From Thermohalobaculum sp039028795 (GTDB lineage Bacteria; Pseudomonadota; Alphaproteobacteria; Rhodobacterales; Rhodobacteraceae), in NCBI GenBank assembly GCA_039028795.1, contig JBCCHJ010000017.1:1-64000 (forward strand): DNA of 64,000 bases. The letters are read 5' to 3'. The translations under genes were made by a program, and so were the position numbers. Positions 52,117 through 60,613 of the stretch are shown here, in pieces. The notes beneath the pieces were generated by a model. It ran no database searches. It was not told the DNA's origin and saw nothing but the letters and a program-made list of their open reading frames with translations. Position 1 is the first letter of the stretch. Each line of letters opens with the position of its first letter.

Positions 52117-54168
52117 ATGCTGGGGCTTTTTGCATCGAAGGAACCGCGCGTTCGGGACATTATCGTGCCGGCCAGTGCAGTTGCGACGGATGCAGAACCC
52201 TACGAGTTGATGTCGGCGGTCATCGATTTCGTGAACCACGTGACGCATGAAGGTCGATATCGGATGTGGGAGATTCCGATCGAGGCTCTCCATGCCTATC
52301 ACGCGGACTACTACTACTCGACGGTAAACAATGGCGGGCATAGCCGGTTCATTGGGAATTCAGGCATGGACCCCAAGATTCTGGCGAATGCAGAATCGGG
52401 GCTACAAGCCATGGGCGCGAACGGGCATCTGGAGTGCTTTGCCGAGATGTTCGATTGGGCCACGGTGCATCCAGAAGAGGTCGCAGAACTCGCGGAACCG
52501 ATCAATCGGGCCGAGGCACTGTCGGCGCTGGATGACAAATTCTTCCAGATCGACAAACAGGATGAAGGTTTCTATGGCCATGCTATGACTTGGCTACGCG
52601 GCCTTAAATCCCTGAAGGTCGTGCCTGACAAGCGCCATGAGATGACTCTGGAAAAGCTTTGCGCCGCTAACCCCCTGGCGGCGCAACGGGCGGATGACGA
52701 TCTCAGCGATATCCTGCACAAACAGTTGACGGTTCCGCTGCATGCCGGATTGCACATTTCGGGGCGCCGTGGAGATCAACGCCATCAGATCCAAGACTCG
52801 ATGAATGGCCAATACCAGACCGTTGATGGTGAGCAGAAAATCGTCTGGTCTGTGCTGACGGATCAAGGCGTCCGATACGCCATCGAGCGGGAAGACGGCG
52901 TAATGCTTTATGCCGAAGTTGATGATGTCGATCCGGACGGCAATTCGATCAAGATAAAACAAGCAGTCTCGGGGGTCCCGGCCGACGAAATCGCAATGGC
53001 CATGGCGCATGCTGCAAAGCATCGGGTGGCATTGTCTGTTGTTGCCATGTTGCGGCATGCCGGGATCAGCACCGGTCCTGATTGGATCGCATGGGAGCGC
53101 AAAGAAGACGGCCAAAAGCTGGGCCGCGACTCCGCTGTCTATGCCATTGGGCTGGACGCTGAAGCCGAAGCGCACCTTCTGCTGGGCGAAGATGGTGCGG
53201 CGATCTTTTTGGGCGGATCTCCAGAGCCAGAAATCTATCTGGATGGACCGGATCTTGACGACATCATCGATCAGATGACGGATCGCCAGGAATACGAGGC
53301 AGAAATGCTGGCAGCAATGGTGCCCGAAAAATATCGCGTCAAATCCGAGCCGCCGAATGACGTCGCAGCCCAGGAACCAAAGCGGTCGCAGCCTAAGAAA
53401 CGATCGCTCTTTGGTGGCAACTTGGAAACTTTGTGGCTGGACCACCACACCGCAGAAGAGCTTTCCCTGATCGACCAGGACATCCGCGATCTGCACTTCC
53501 GGCTTGAGGACCCGCTGGATGCAGGCGTCAGCATGACCTTGATGAGCCAGGAACCGCCCGCCGCGCTGCTCGAGATCGGTGAGCCGATCGAAGAATGGGA
53601 AGTCAACGAAGAAGTTGCGGACCGCATAGAGATTCTAACATCCATCGGCGCTATGACGGCCTCGGAAATCAGCTCGGGCGTTTCAGTCCATTCGGCGAAA
53701 GAGGGTGTTCCACGCAAGACGATGATCGGGGTAACCCGTCGCGACAAGATTGATGCCGCAATCGGCGCGGCGCACCGATATCCGGTGGCCGTTGGTCTTT
53801 TCATCCTATTGGAGCAAGCTGGCCTGACGGATCTGTTTCAGGGAGCCTGCTACGTTCAGACCGGTGGGGCAGGTTTGACCGAAATTCTCTTGAAGAACCC
53901 AAAGATCCAAGATGCCCTGGCAGATCCCTTGCGCGAGGCCATGGCGACGACGCCGGGCAAACGTAAGAAAAAGAAATCGCCATCCGAACACTTTGCCATC
54001 CTTTTCGAAGGCGTCGATGGCATGGCGATTGCCCATTTCGGCGAACAGCGCGCGGTGCTGATGCCGTTCTCCGGAAACACCGACGATCTTTTCGAAACTG
54101 TCCCCGTAATCCCGATGGAGGAGCTTCTTCACGAAGAAAAAGCCTTCGTCGCCCGACTTAAATCATAA
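52117..54168 (+). CDS. Large protein with N-terminal DUF4375/DMP19-like domain, function unknown
   Basis: A 683-residue soluble protein. The N-terminal segment (about residues 25-165) has YYYSTVNNGGHSRFIGNSG at 65-83, the pattern of DUF4375, the fold of the DNA-mimic protein DMP19. The remaining 500 residues are acidic and unlike any family I recognise; they contain a Lys-rich linker (PKRSQPKKRSLFGG, near 423) and another (GKRKKKKSPSEHF, near 615), and low-complexity acidic segments (EPIEEWEVNEEVADRIEIL). No signal peptide or membrane segment is seen. It lies between a GST and the thiolase gene, 41 bases before the latter's ATG. Not functionally assigned. Confidence 0.6.
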   Translation: MLGLFASKEPRVRDIIVPASAVATDAEPYELMSAVIDFVNHVTHEGRYRMWEIPIEALHAYHADYYYSTVNNGGHSRFIGNSGMDPKILANAESGLQAMGANGHLECFAEMFDWATVHPEEVAELAEPINRAEALSALDDKFFQIDKQDEGFYGHAMTWLRGLKSLKVVPDKRHEMTLEKLCAANPLAAQRADDDLSDILHKQLTVPLHAGLHISGRRGDQRHQIQDSMNGQYQTVDGEQKIVWSVLTDQGVRYAIEREDGVMLYAEVDDVDPDGNSIKIKQAVSGVPADEIAMAMAHAAKHRVALSVVAMLRHAGISTGPDWIAWERKEDGQKLGRDSAVYAIGLDAEAEAHLLLGEDGAAIFLGGSPEPEIYLDGPDLDDIIDQMTDRQEYEAEMLAAMVPEKYRVKSEPPNDVAAQEPKRSQPKKRSLFGGNLETLWLDHHTAEELSLIDQDIRDLHFRLEDPLDAGVSMTLMSQEPPAALLEIGEPIEEWEVNEEVADRIEILTSIGAMTASEISSGVSVHSAKEGVPRKTMIGVTRRDKIDAAIGAAHRYPVAVGLFILLEQAGLTDLFQGACYVQTGGAGLTEILLKNPKIQDALADPLREAMATTPGKRKKKKSPSEHFAILFEGVDGMAIAHFGEQRAVLMPFSGNTDDLFETVPVIPMEELLHEEKAFVARLKS

Positions 54169-54209
54169 CGACCAAGGTTCCGCCAGGGACCAAACTTGAG
54201 GAGCTGACA

Positions 54210-55421
54210 ATGACCGATGCCTATATCTACGACGCCGTGCGGTCCCCGCGTGGCCGGGGTAAAAAGGACGGCAGCCTGCACGAGGTGACCTCGTTGAAGC
54301 TGTCTGCGGACATGTTGAACGCAATCCGTGATCGGAACGATCTGCCAACCGAGCAGGTCGAGGATGTGATCTGGGGTTGTGTGACTCCGGTCGGTGAACA
54401 GGGCACGGACATTGCACGTTCCGCTGTGCTCTATGCGGGCTGGGATGAAGGCACCCCAGGCGTTCAGATCAACCGGTTCTGTGCCTCGGGGCTCGAAGCC
54501 TGCAACATGGCGGCCAACCAGGTGATGGCAGGGGCAGGGGATCTCTATGTCGCAGGCGGCGTCGAGATGATGAGCCGCGTGCCCATGGGCTCGGACGGTG
54601 CTGCACTGGCGCTTGACCCGGTTTTGGCCATGAAGACTTATTTCGTTCCCCAAGGCATTTCCGCGGACATCATCGCCACGAAATTTGGCTTCAGCCGGGA
54701 TGATGTTGATGCCTATGCGGTGGAAAGTCAAAAGCGTGCGAAGGCGGCTTGGGACGGCAACCGTTTTGAAAAGTCCATCGTCACTGTCAAAGATCAGAAC
54801 GGAATCCCGATCCTGGATCATGATGAACACATGCGGCCCGAAGCCGATATGCAGGCGCTCGGTTCGCTGAAAGCCAGCTTCAAAGACATGGGCGAAAACA
54901 TGCCCGGTTTCGATGCAGTGGCCATGCTGCGCTATCCGCAATACGAACGGATCGACCATGTGCATCACGCAGGCAATTCTTCGGGCATTGTCGATGGCGC
55001 TGCGGCGGTTCTGATCGGTTCAAAGGAAGCGGGTGACCGGTTGGGACTGAAGCCGCGCGCCCGTATCCGCAATACTACGAAGATCGGGACTGATCCGACG
55101 ATCAACCTGACGGGACCGGTGCCGGCGACGAAGAAGGCCCTTGCTAATTCAGGTATGAATCTCAGCGACATAGACCTTTTCGAGGTCAATGAAGCCTTCG
55201 CATCGGTGGTTTTGATGTTCCTTGATGAGTTCGGTGCCGATCATGGCAAAGTAAATGTGAACGGCGGCGCTATTGCCATGGGACACCCGCTGGGCGCGAC
55301 CGGAGCAATGATCCTGGGAACTGCTTTGGATGAGTTAGAGCGCACCGGGAAAGAAACCGCACTATGCACCCTGTGTGTCGCCGCCGGCATGGGGGCCGCG
55401 ACCATAATCGAACGGGTATGA
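54210..55421 (+). CDS. fadA: Acetyl-CoA C-acyltransferase (thiolase)
   Basis: A 403-residue thiolase. The nucleophilic Cys91 is in INRFCASGLEACNMAA, with NEAFAS and the GGAIAMGHPLGATGA motif next to the catalytic His, and the second Cys in TLCVAAGMGAA. It releases acetyl-CoA from 3-ketoacyl-CoA, the last step of beta-oxidation. GAGGAGCTGACA precedes the ATG at 54210. Together with the bifunctional hydratase/dehydrogenase downstream it forms the FadAB pair; the symbol rests on this context. Confidence 0.9.
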   Translation: MTDAYIYDAVRSPRGRGKKDGSLHEVTSLKLSADMLNAIRDRNDLPTEQVEDVIWGCVTPVGEQGTDIARSAVLYAGWDEGTPGVQINRFCASGLEACNMAANQVMAGAGDLYVAGGVEMMSRVPMGSDGAALALDPVLAMKTYFVPQGISADIIATKFGFSRDDVDAYAVESQKRAKAAWDGNRFEKSIVTVKDQNGIPILDHDEHMRPEADMQALGSLKASFKDMGENMPGFDAVAMLRYPQYERIDHVHHAGNSSGIVDGAAAVLIGSKEAGDRLGLKPRARIRNTTKIGTDPTINLTGPVPATKKALANSGMNLSDIDLFEVNEAFASVVLMFLDEFGADHGKVNVNGGAIAMGHPLGATGAMILGTALDELERTGKETALCTLCVAAGMGAATIIERV

Positions 55422-55422
55422 A

Positions 55423-55881
55423 TTGTCAGATGATCAGCGTGCGATCCATGGTCTTGACCCAAGCGATGTTGTCGTTCGGCAAGACACGGCATTTCGGCGC
55501 GGCAATATCGATACCGACCTATGGTTGACCACACTTTTCCTGCCCTTGGTGATACTCACCAATGGAAAGACGGTTCTGCTGCCCGACCGGGAGACGGCGG
55601 TCGCAGAGCTAGAGGTGTTGGGCAAGACCGCACGCGACATGGGTATTGCGGCACTGCGCACGCGCATTCTGTCCCATGTGCAACCGGCTCCGGATTTGTC
55701 GATACTCTGTTCGATCCGCGACCGGCTGGATGCGGATGGCGAGGTCATGGCGTCGACATCGATGACATGGACGCTGATGCTTCTGGGAGAAGACTGGAAG
55801 ATCACGCAAATCATCTTCGAAGAGAACGCGTTAGATCATTCTGTAACCGGACTGGTTCGCCGTACCGTAGATCCAAAGTAA
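55423..55881 (+). CDS. NTF2-like hypothetical protein between thiolase and FadB (TTG start)
   Basis: A 152-residue protein with no signal peptide. Its alternating alpha/beta pattern (LWLTTLFLPLVILTNGKT; MASTSMTWTLMLLGEDWKITQI) ending in a tryptophan-bearing beta strand resembles the SnoaL/NTF2-like fold, tentatively. The only good starts are the TTG at 55423, one base past the thiolase stop, or later codons; no strong ribosome site is visible. It is conserved in position within the fadA-fadB cluster here; function unknown. Confidence 0.55.
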   Translation: MSDDQRAIHGLDPSDVVVRQDTAFRRGNIDTDLWLTTLFLPLVILTNGKTVLLPDRETAVAELEVLGKTARDMGIAALRTRILSHVQPAPDLSILCSIRDRLDADGEVMASTSMTWTLMLLGEDWKITQIIFEENALDHSVTGLVRRTVDPK

Positions 55882-55950
55882 CCGCGCGGTCTCCGCGCAC
55901 CCAAACACAAATGCAGGTGCAATCTTTGCGCCCAGCTCGGAGGTAGAGAT

Positions 55951-58164
55951 ATGACCGATATTTTCACGATGGATGTCCAAGATGGAATCGCCACGATCAC
56001 TTGGGATCTGCCTGGCGCCAGCATGAACATTCTGAACGAACCGGGGGTTCGGCAGTTGGACACGCTGGTCGATCAGGCAATCGCAGACGAATCCGTGAAG
56101 GGCGTGATCCTGACCTCGGGCAAGGCCGACTTTGCTGCTGGCATGGACCTGAATGTGATCGCCGAGACGAAGGCTAGGGCGGCGGCCAGCGGGGGTCACA
56201 CGCCAGAAGCGATCTTCAATCAGCTGATGGAAATGCACGGAGTGCTTCGCAAGATCGAACGGGCGGGCGCCGATCCGAAAACCAACAAAGGCGGCAAGCC
56301 GTTCGTCTGGGCCGCGCCTGGCACGGCTTTGGGTATCGGCCTGGAACTGGGTCTGGCCTGCCACTATCGTGTCGCCGCTGATAACCCTAAGGCCAAAATC
56401 GGCCTGCCGGAAATCCTGGTTGGCATCTTCCCAGGGATGGGCGGTACAACGCGTCTGATCCGGATGCTCGGGCTGATGGGCTCGGCCGAGGCATTGCTGC
56501 AGGGCAAGACCTACGAGCCGAAGAAGGCCAAGGCGCTGATGCTGATCGACAAGGTTGTCCCGGCAGAGGACTTGATCTCCGAAGCCCGGGAATGGCTGAA
56601 CAACGCCTCTGAGAAAAACGCGGTCAAGCCGTGGGATGAAAAGGGCTTCAAGATCCCCGGTGGTGGCCCCTACCACCCCAAAGGGTTCGAGATGTTCCTG
56701 GGCGGCGTGGTCATGACCCATGGCAAAACTCAGGGCGTCTACCCGGCAGCCAAGGCGATGCTCAGCGCCGCCTATGAAGGCGCCATGGTGCCGTTTGACG
56801 CAGCCATTAGGATCGAGGCGCGGTGGTTCACCAATGTCCTGATGAACCCGTCCTCCGAGGCGATGATCCGCAGTCTCTTCATCAACAAACAGGCTCTGGA
56901 AAAAGGTGCTGTCCGGCCTGCTGGCGTGCCAGACATGTCCGTAAAGAAAGTCGGTGTCCTGGGCGCTGGCATGATGGGCGCCGGTATCGCCTATGTTTCA
57001 GCCAATGCCGGGATTGAAGTCGTGCTGCTGGACCGTGATCTGGAGGCCGCGGAAAAGGGCAAGGCCTATTCCGAGGGCATCCTCGACAAGGGCATGAAGC
57101 GCAAGAAGGTGACCGAGGAAAAGAAGGCCGAGGTCTTGGGTCGGATCCAAACGACGGCCGATTATGCCGATCTGGAGGGCTGCGATCTGATCGTCGAAGC
57201 GGTCTTCGAAGATCCAGCCATCAAAGCCGCGGTCACCGAAGCGACCGAGGCGATGATCCCGGAAGATGCAATCTTTGCCTCCAATACGTCGACACTGCCG
57301 ATCACCGACCTGGCCAAGGCATCGAAACGGCCTGACCGGTTCATCGGCATCCACTTCTTCAGCCCGGTCGACAAGATGCTTTTGGTCGAGATCATCAAGG
57401 GTAAGGAAACCGGGGATGAGGCCGTCGCCAAGTCGCTCGATTTCGTCCGTCAGATCCGGAAAACGCCCATAGTGGTCAACGACGCCCGGTTCTTCTATGC
57501 CAACCGCTGCATCATCCCGTACATCTACGAGGGACTGCGGATGGTGACTGAAGGCGTAAACCCGGCCCTGATCGAAAATGCCGCCAAGCAGATGGGCATG
57601 CCTTTAGGTCCGCTTCAACTGACGGATGAGACATCACTGGAACTGGGCTACAAAATTGCCAAGGCAACGGAAGAGGCCATGGGCGATACTTATCCGCGCT
57701 CTGGGGCGGACGACTTGCTCGAGGAAATGGTCGCCAAACGCGGTCGCATGGGCAGGAAATCCGGCGCCGGCCTGTATTCCTACCGCCAAGACGGCAAGCG
57801 TGATGGTCTTTGGCAGGGCCTGGGTGAACTGTGGCCTGTGGTTGATGAACAGCCAGATCTGGAAGACGTGCAGAACCGTCTGATGATGGCGCAGACATTG
57901 GAGGCCGTCCGTGCGCTGGAGGAAGGCGTGCTGGAAGATATCCGTGAAGGCGATGTCGGTGCGATCCTGGGTTGGGGCTTTGCGCCGTGGTCAGGCGGCC
58001 CGCTGTCCTGGCTCGACATGATGGGCGCCGCCAAAGCCAAGGAAATCTGCGATGATCTGGCTGCCCGGTTTGGCGAGCGGTTCACCACGCCTGCATTGCT
58101 TGCAGATATGGCTGCCAAAGAGGAACACTTCTACGGACGCTTCGCGCCAGCCAAGGCCGCGTGA
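55951..58164 (+). CDS. fadB: Bifunctional enoyl-CoA hydratase/3-hydroxyacyl-CoA dehydrogenase
   Basis: A 737-residue fusion, the FadB/FadJ alpha subunit. The N-terminal crotonase half carries FAAGMDLNVIAE and the acidic catalytic pair in GLPEILVGIFPGMGGTTRL. The NAD-binding half begins at residue 331 (KKVGVLGAGMMGAGIAYVS), with HFFSPVDKMLLVEII holding the catalytic His, and DARFFYANRCIIPY. It hydrates enoyl-CoA and oxidises 3-hydroxyacyl-CoA. GCTCGGAGGTAG precedes the ATG. It lies 69 bases after the NTF2-like gene, in the fadA operon. FadB or FadJ cannot be separated from sequence alone. Confidence 0.92.
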   Translation: MTDIFTMDVQDGIATITWDLPGASMNILNEPGVRQLDTLVDQAIADESVKGVILTSGKADFAAGMDLNVIAETKARAAASGGHTPEAIFNQLMEMHGVLRKIERAGADPKTNKGGKPFVWAAPGTALGIGLELGLACHYRVAADNPKAKIGLPEILVGIFPGMGGTTRLIRMLGLMGSAEALLQGKTYEPKKAKALMLIDKVVPAEDLISEAREWLNNASEKNAVKPWDEKGFKIPGGGPYHPKGFEMFLGGVVMTHGKTQGVYPAAKAMLSAAYEGAMVPFDAAIRIEARWFTNVLMNPSSEAMIRSLFINKQALEKGAVRPAGVPDMSVKKVGVLGAGMMGAGIAYVSANAGIEVVLLDRDLEAAEKGKAYSEGILDKGMKRKKVTEEKKAEVLGRIQTTADYADLEGCDLIVEAVFEDPAIKAAVTEATEAMIPEDAIFASNTSTLPITDLAKASKRPDRFIGIHFFSPVDKMLLVEIIKGKETGDEAVAKSLDFVRQIRKTPIVVNDARFFYANRCIIPYIYEGLRMVTEGVNPALIENAAKQMGMPLGPLQLTDETSLELGYKIAKATEEAMGDTYPRSGADDLLEEMVAKRGRMGRKSGAGLYSYRQDGKRDGLWQGLGELWPVVDEQPDLEDVQNRLMMAQTLEAVRALEEGVLEDIREGDVGAILGWGFAPWSGGPLSWLDMMGAAKAKEICDDLAARFGERFTTPALLADMAAKEEHFYGRFAPAKAA

Positions 58165-58210
58165 AACCGGCGGACGATAGCCCGTCAAAATCGTAAGTCA
58201 TCGACAAAAA

Positions 58211-58234
58211 AAGGTCCCGCCATGGCGGGACCTT
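58211..58234 (-). terminator. Intrinsic terminator, minus strand (and possibly plus)
   Basis: AAGGTCCCGCCATGGCGGGACCTT, a perfect 24-base palindrome; reading the minus strand it is followed by a run of seven T (complement of 58204-58210). This is a textbook terminator for the repeat lipoprotein gene at 58255. The convergent fadB gene may also stop here. Confidence 0.8.
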
Positions 58235-58254
58235 CTGCATTTTGGTTGCTCAGA

Positions 58255-59289
58255 CTATTTGGACTGATCGGCGACGCCTTGGTTGACCCGGTGTGTACAC
58301 GGATAGGGTTGACCGTTCTTGGTACAGATCGGGCGGCCTGACGCATCGACATAGCTGAAATTCGCGAACTTCCGCTTATAGAAGGTCTGCTGCCCGTTCG
58401 CGGCGGCGGTCTGGGGCCGTGCTTCGCGTTGCTGGCGGCGTTGTTCGCGTCTGATCCGTCGTTCTTCCGCCTCCTGCTCTGCCTGGCGGCGGGCCCTGCG
58501 TTCTGCGCGGCGGCGCTCGCGTTCATCATCTGTCCGTCGCGCTTCGCGCTCCAGGCGGCGCCGCTCGCGTTCCTCGGCTGTCCGGCGGGCTTCGCGTTCC
58601 TGACGGCGAAGTTCGCGCTCTTCAGCTTCGCGCCGGGCGATCCGCTCTTGACGACGCCGTTCGCGCGCGTCTGTTTCCCTGCGGGCTTCGCGTTCCAAAC
58701 GGCGACGCTCACGTTCTTCAGCTGTCCTGCGGGCTTCGCGTTCCTGACGGCGAACTTCGCGCTCTTCTGCCTCGCGACGGGCGATCCGCTCTTGACGACG
58801 GCGTTCCCGATTCTCTGCTTCCCTGCGGGCTTCGCGGCGAAGTTCACGTTCTTCTGCTTCGCGGCGTGCCTCGCGTTGCAAACGGCGGTTGCGCCGTTCC
58901 GCGCGGCGTCTGGCCTCGTCTTCTTCGATGCGACGACGTTCATCCTCCAATGCCTGAAGGCGGCGGCGTTCCGCACGGGACAAGCGGCGTTGTTCGCGCT
59001 CACGTAGGATTCGGCGTTCTTCTTCAATGCGTCGGCGCTCGGCACGGCTCAAACCAATTGGCCCGACGGCATAGACGTCATACCCCCGCGCGGCCTCCCT
59101 GCGGATGTAAGCATCGCGTTCAGCCCGGGTCGGGAAGATCCGGCCATCGCTTGTCTGGAAGGTTCCCGTGGCGCTGCTGGGCACGCGGTAAGGATCGTAT
59201 ACCCCTGAGGTGTGCACCGGTTTGCAGGCGCTGACTAGGATGGCGGTGGTTAGACCCAATGCTAAAAATTTCAATGTCTTAGGGCGCAT
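58255..59289 (-). CDS. Arg/Glu-rich repeat lipoprotein
   Basis: A 344-residue lipoprotein: MRPKTLKFLALGLTTAILVSAC gives lipobox VSAC with Cys22. The segment 30-75 contains a YRVPSSATGTFQTSDGRIF motif, followed by a very long charged helix (residues 80-290) of R/E-rich repeats and a C-terminal globular-like end with paired Cys (RPICTKNGQPYPCTHRV). Two copies of a 48-residue unit lie at 164-211 and 212-259. The single alpha-helix type sequence would form a rigid rod spanning the periplasm. The family is recognised only by composition; function unknown. A strong terminator closes it. Confidence 0.75.
   Translation of the reverse strand: MRPKTLKFLALGLTTAILVSACKPVHTSGVYDPYRVPSSATGTFQTSDGRIFPTRAERDAYIRREAARGYDVYAVGPIGLSRAERRRIEEERRILREREQRRLSRAERRRLQALEDERRRIEEDEARRRAERRNRRLQREARREAEERELRREARREAENRERRRQERIARREAEEREVRRQEREARRTAEERERRRLEREARRETDARERRRQERIARREAEERELRRQEREARRTAEERERRRLEREARRTDDERERRRAERRARRQAEQEAEERRIRREQRRQQREARPQTAAANGQQTFYKRKFANFSYVDASGRPICTKNGQPYPCTHRVNQGVADQSK
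58513..58800 (-). repeat. Two 144-base tandem repeats in the lipoprotein gene
   Basis: Residues 164-211 and 212-259 of the encoded protein are near-identical 48-residue units beginning RRQERIARREAEERE, with differences at V/L and at the end (ETDARER/TDDERER). The DNA is likewise repetitive in 144-base units, and shorter 20-25 residue units (RREAEERELRR, RTAEERERRR) recur outside them. Repeat-number variation between strains would be expected. Confidence 0.75.
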
Positions 59290-59473
59290 CTTCTTCGTCC
59301 TCCTCGCTAGTCCACTTATTTTTCGAACGTTGTGGAAGTAGATTCCGTCCGTCGGATCACGGTGCCGTTACCGCATGAAACCGCACTCAAGGTGCCGCAC
59401 GGGCCACGAAACCATTGCGAACGGCACTGCATTGCGGCATTTCCGCGGAAACCGCTGCATTGTCGGAGCGTCC

Positions 59474-60244
59474 GTGGACACCCAGACCTATGATCCAGTA
59501 GAAGAGATTTCAGCCGGCCCAGAACCGGTAATCCCGGGCTTGGTGCTGCTCTGCGATCACGCGTCGAATGCAATTCCGCCTGCCATTGGAACGCTGGGTC
59601 TGCCGTCCGAGGATATGGCGCGGCACATCGCGTGGGATATCGGCGCGCGGGACGTTGTTTTGGCCTTGGCTGCAAAACTGGGCGCGCCGGCGGTGTTGTC
59701 GCGGTTTTCGCGACTGGTGATCGACCCGAACCGGGGACCGAAAGACCCAACCCTGGTTATGCGTCTTTATGATGGGACGCCGATCCCCGGCAACCGGGCC
59801 GTGGATGCGGATGACATTTCTGCGCGGCGGGCCAACTTGCATCAACCCTATCATGACCGGATCAGCGCAGTGATCGACGGAATGATCGCAGCGGGGACGC
59901 AGCCACACTTGATTTCGGTGCATTCGTTTACGCGCCAATTGCGCGGAAAAGCGTCGCGGCCCTGGCACGCCGGAGTGTTGTGGGATCAGGACTTTCGCCT
60001 GGCCGGGCCGCTTTTGGACATCCTGCGTGCCGATGGGGATCTGGTTGTTGGCGACAATGAACCCTATCTTGGCAGTCTGCCCGGCGATACCATGTGGACC
60101 CATGGAACCTCACGCGGGCTGCCGCATGCGTTGATCGAGATCCGAAATGATCTCATCGCTGACGAATTCGGCGCCTCGGCTTGGGCGGACAGGCTTGCCC
60201 AGTTGATCCCTGAAGCTGTTTGGAAAATGGAGAATTCAACATGA
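59474..60244 (+). CDS. N-formylglutamate amidohydrolase
   Basis: A 256-residue hydrolase that releases formate and glutamate from N-formylglutamate, a late step of histidine catabolism, although the family also includes other N-formyl amidases. It carries LLCDHASNAIP, RLVIDPNRGPKDPTLVM, ISVHSFTRQLRGK and GDNEPYLGSLPGDTM. The GTG at 59474 is preceded by GGAG; the frame continues upstream for 33 codons without homology. Its stop overlaps the next gene by 4 bases (ATGA). Confidence 0.86.
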   Translation: MDTQTYDPVEEISAGPEPVIPGLVLLCDHASNAIPPAIGTLGLPSEDMARHIAWDIGARDVVLALAAKLGAPAVLSRFSRLVIDPNRGPKDPTLVMRLYDGTPIPGNRAVDADDISARRANLHQPYHDRISAVIDGMIAAGTQPHLISVHSFTRQLRGKASRPWHAGVLWDQDFRLAGPLLDILRADGDLVVGDNEPYLGSLPGDTMWTHGTSRGLPHALIEIRNDLIADEFGASAWADRLAQLIPEAVWKMENST

Positions 60245-60537
60245 CCGATCCAACCAAAGAGGCGCTTGAAGCGGCCGTCTTTCGGCGTCTGCGCGATCAC
60301 CTGCGCGCGCGGACTGATGTGCAGAACATCGATTTGATGAACCTAAGCGGGTTCTGCCGGAACTGTCTCAGCCGCTGGTATGCCGAGGCCGCAGCAGAAC
60401 AAGGTATCGATATCGACAAGGCTGAATCGCGTGAGATTGTCTACGGGATGCCCTATGACGACTGGCGCGATAAATTCCAGACCGAAGCGACGGATGCCCA
60501 GAAAGCGGCCTTTGACGCAGCACCGAAGGACCACTGA
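60241..60537 (+). CDS. DUF1244 domain protein
   Basis: A 98-residue protein of a small proteobacterial family. LMNLSGFCRNCLSRWYAEA, with a CxxC pair, and IVYGMPYDDWRDKFQ identify it. The two Cys may bind metal. The gene overlaps the N-formylglutamate amidohydrolase stop by 4 bases, so the two are co-translated. Function unknown. Confidence 0.83.
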   Translation: MTDPTKEALEAAVFRRLRDHLRARTDVQNIDLMNLSGFCRNCLSRWYAEAAAEQGIDIDKAESREIVYGMPYDDWRDKFQTEATDAQKAAFDAAPKDH

Positions 60538-60613
60538 CACCAAAATGTCCTTGGAGGTTGGGCCTCGCGCCCTTCGCCCGTAGGCTTGTTTTTTGGCCGG
60601 GGGGGGCAGGCCG

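Noticed and set aside
55831..56721. 296-codon minus-strand frame over the start of the hydratase/dehydrogenase gene
   Set aside because: It is antisense to the crotonase domain of a gene with intact catalytic motifs and a good ribosome site; no independent evidence.
58429..59007. Long plus-strand open frame of hydrophobic residues (192 codons) over the repeat lipoprotein
   Set aside because: It is the antisense of the Arg/Glu repeats; the hydrophobic, low-complexity translation follows from the complementary repeat DNA, and no ribosome site or family is present.
60599..60606. Run of eight G near the end of the TIR gene
   Set aside because: Just past the gene's stop and next to a weak GCCT/AGGC stem; no sign of a functional quadruplex or a phase-variable coding tract.
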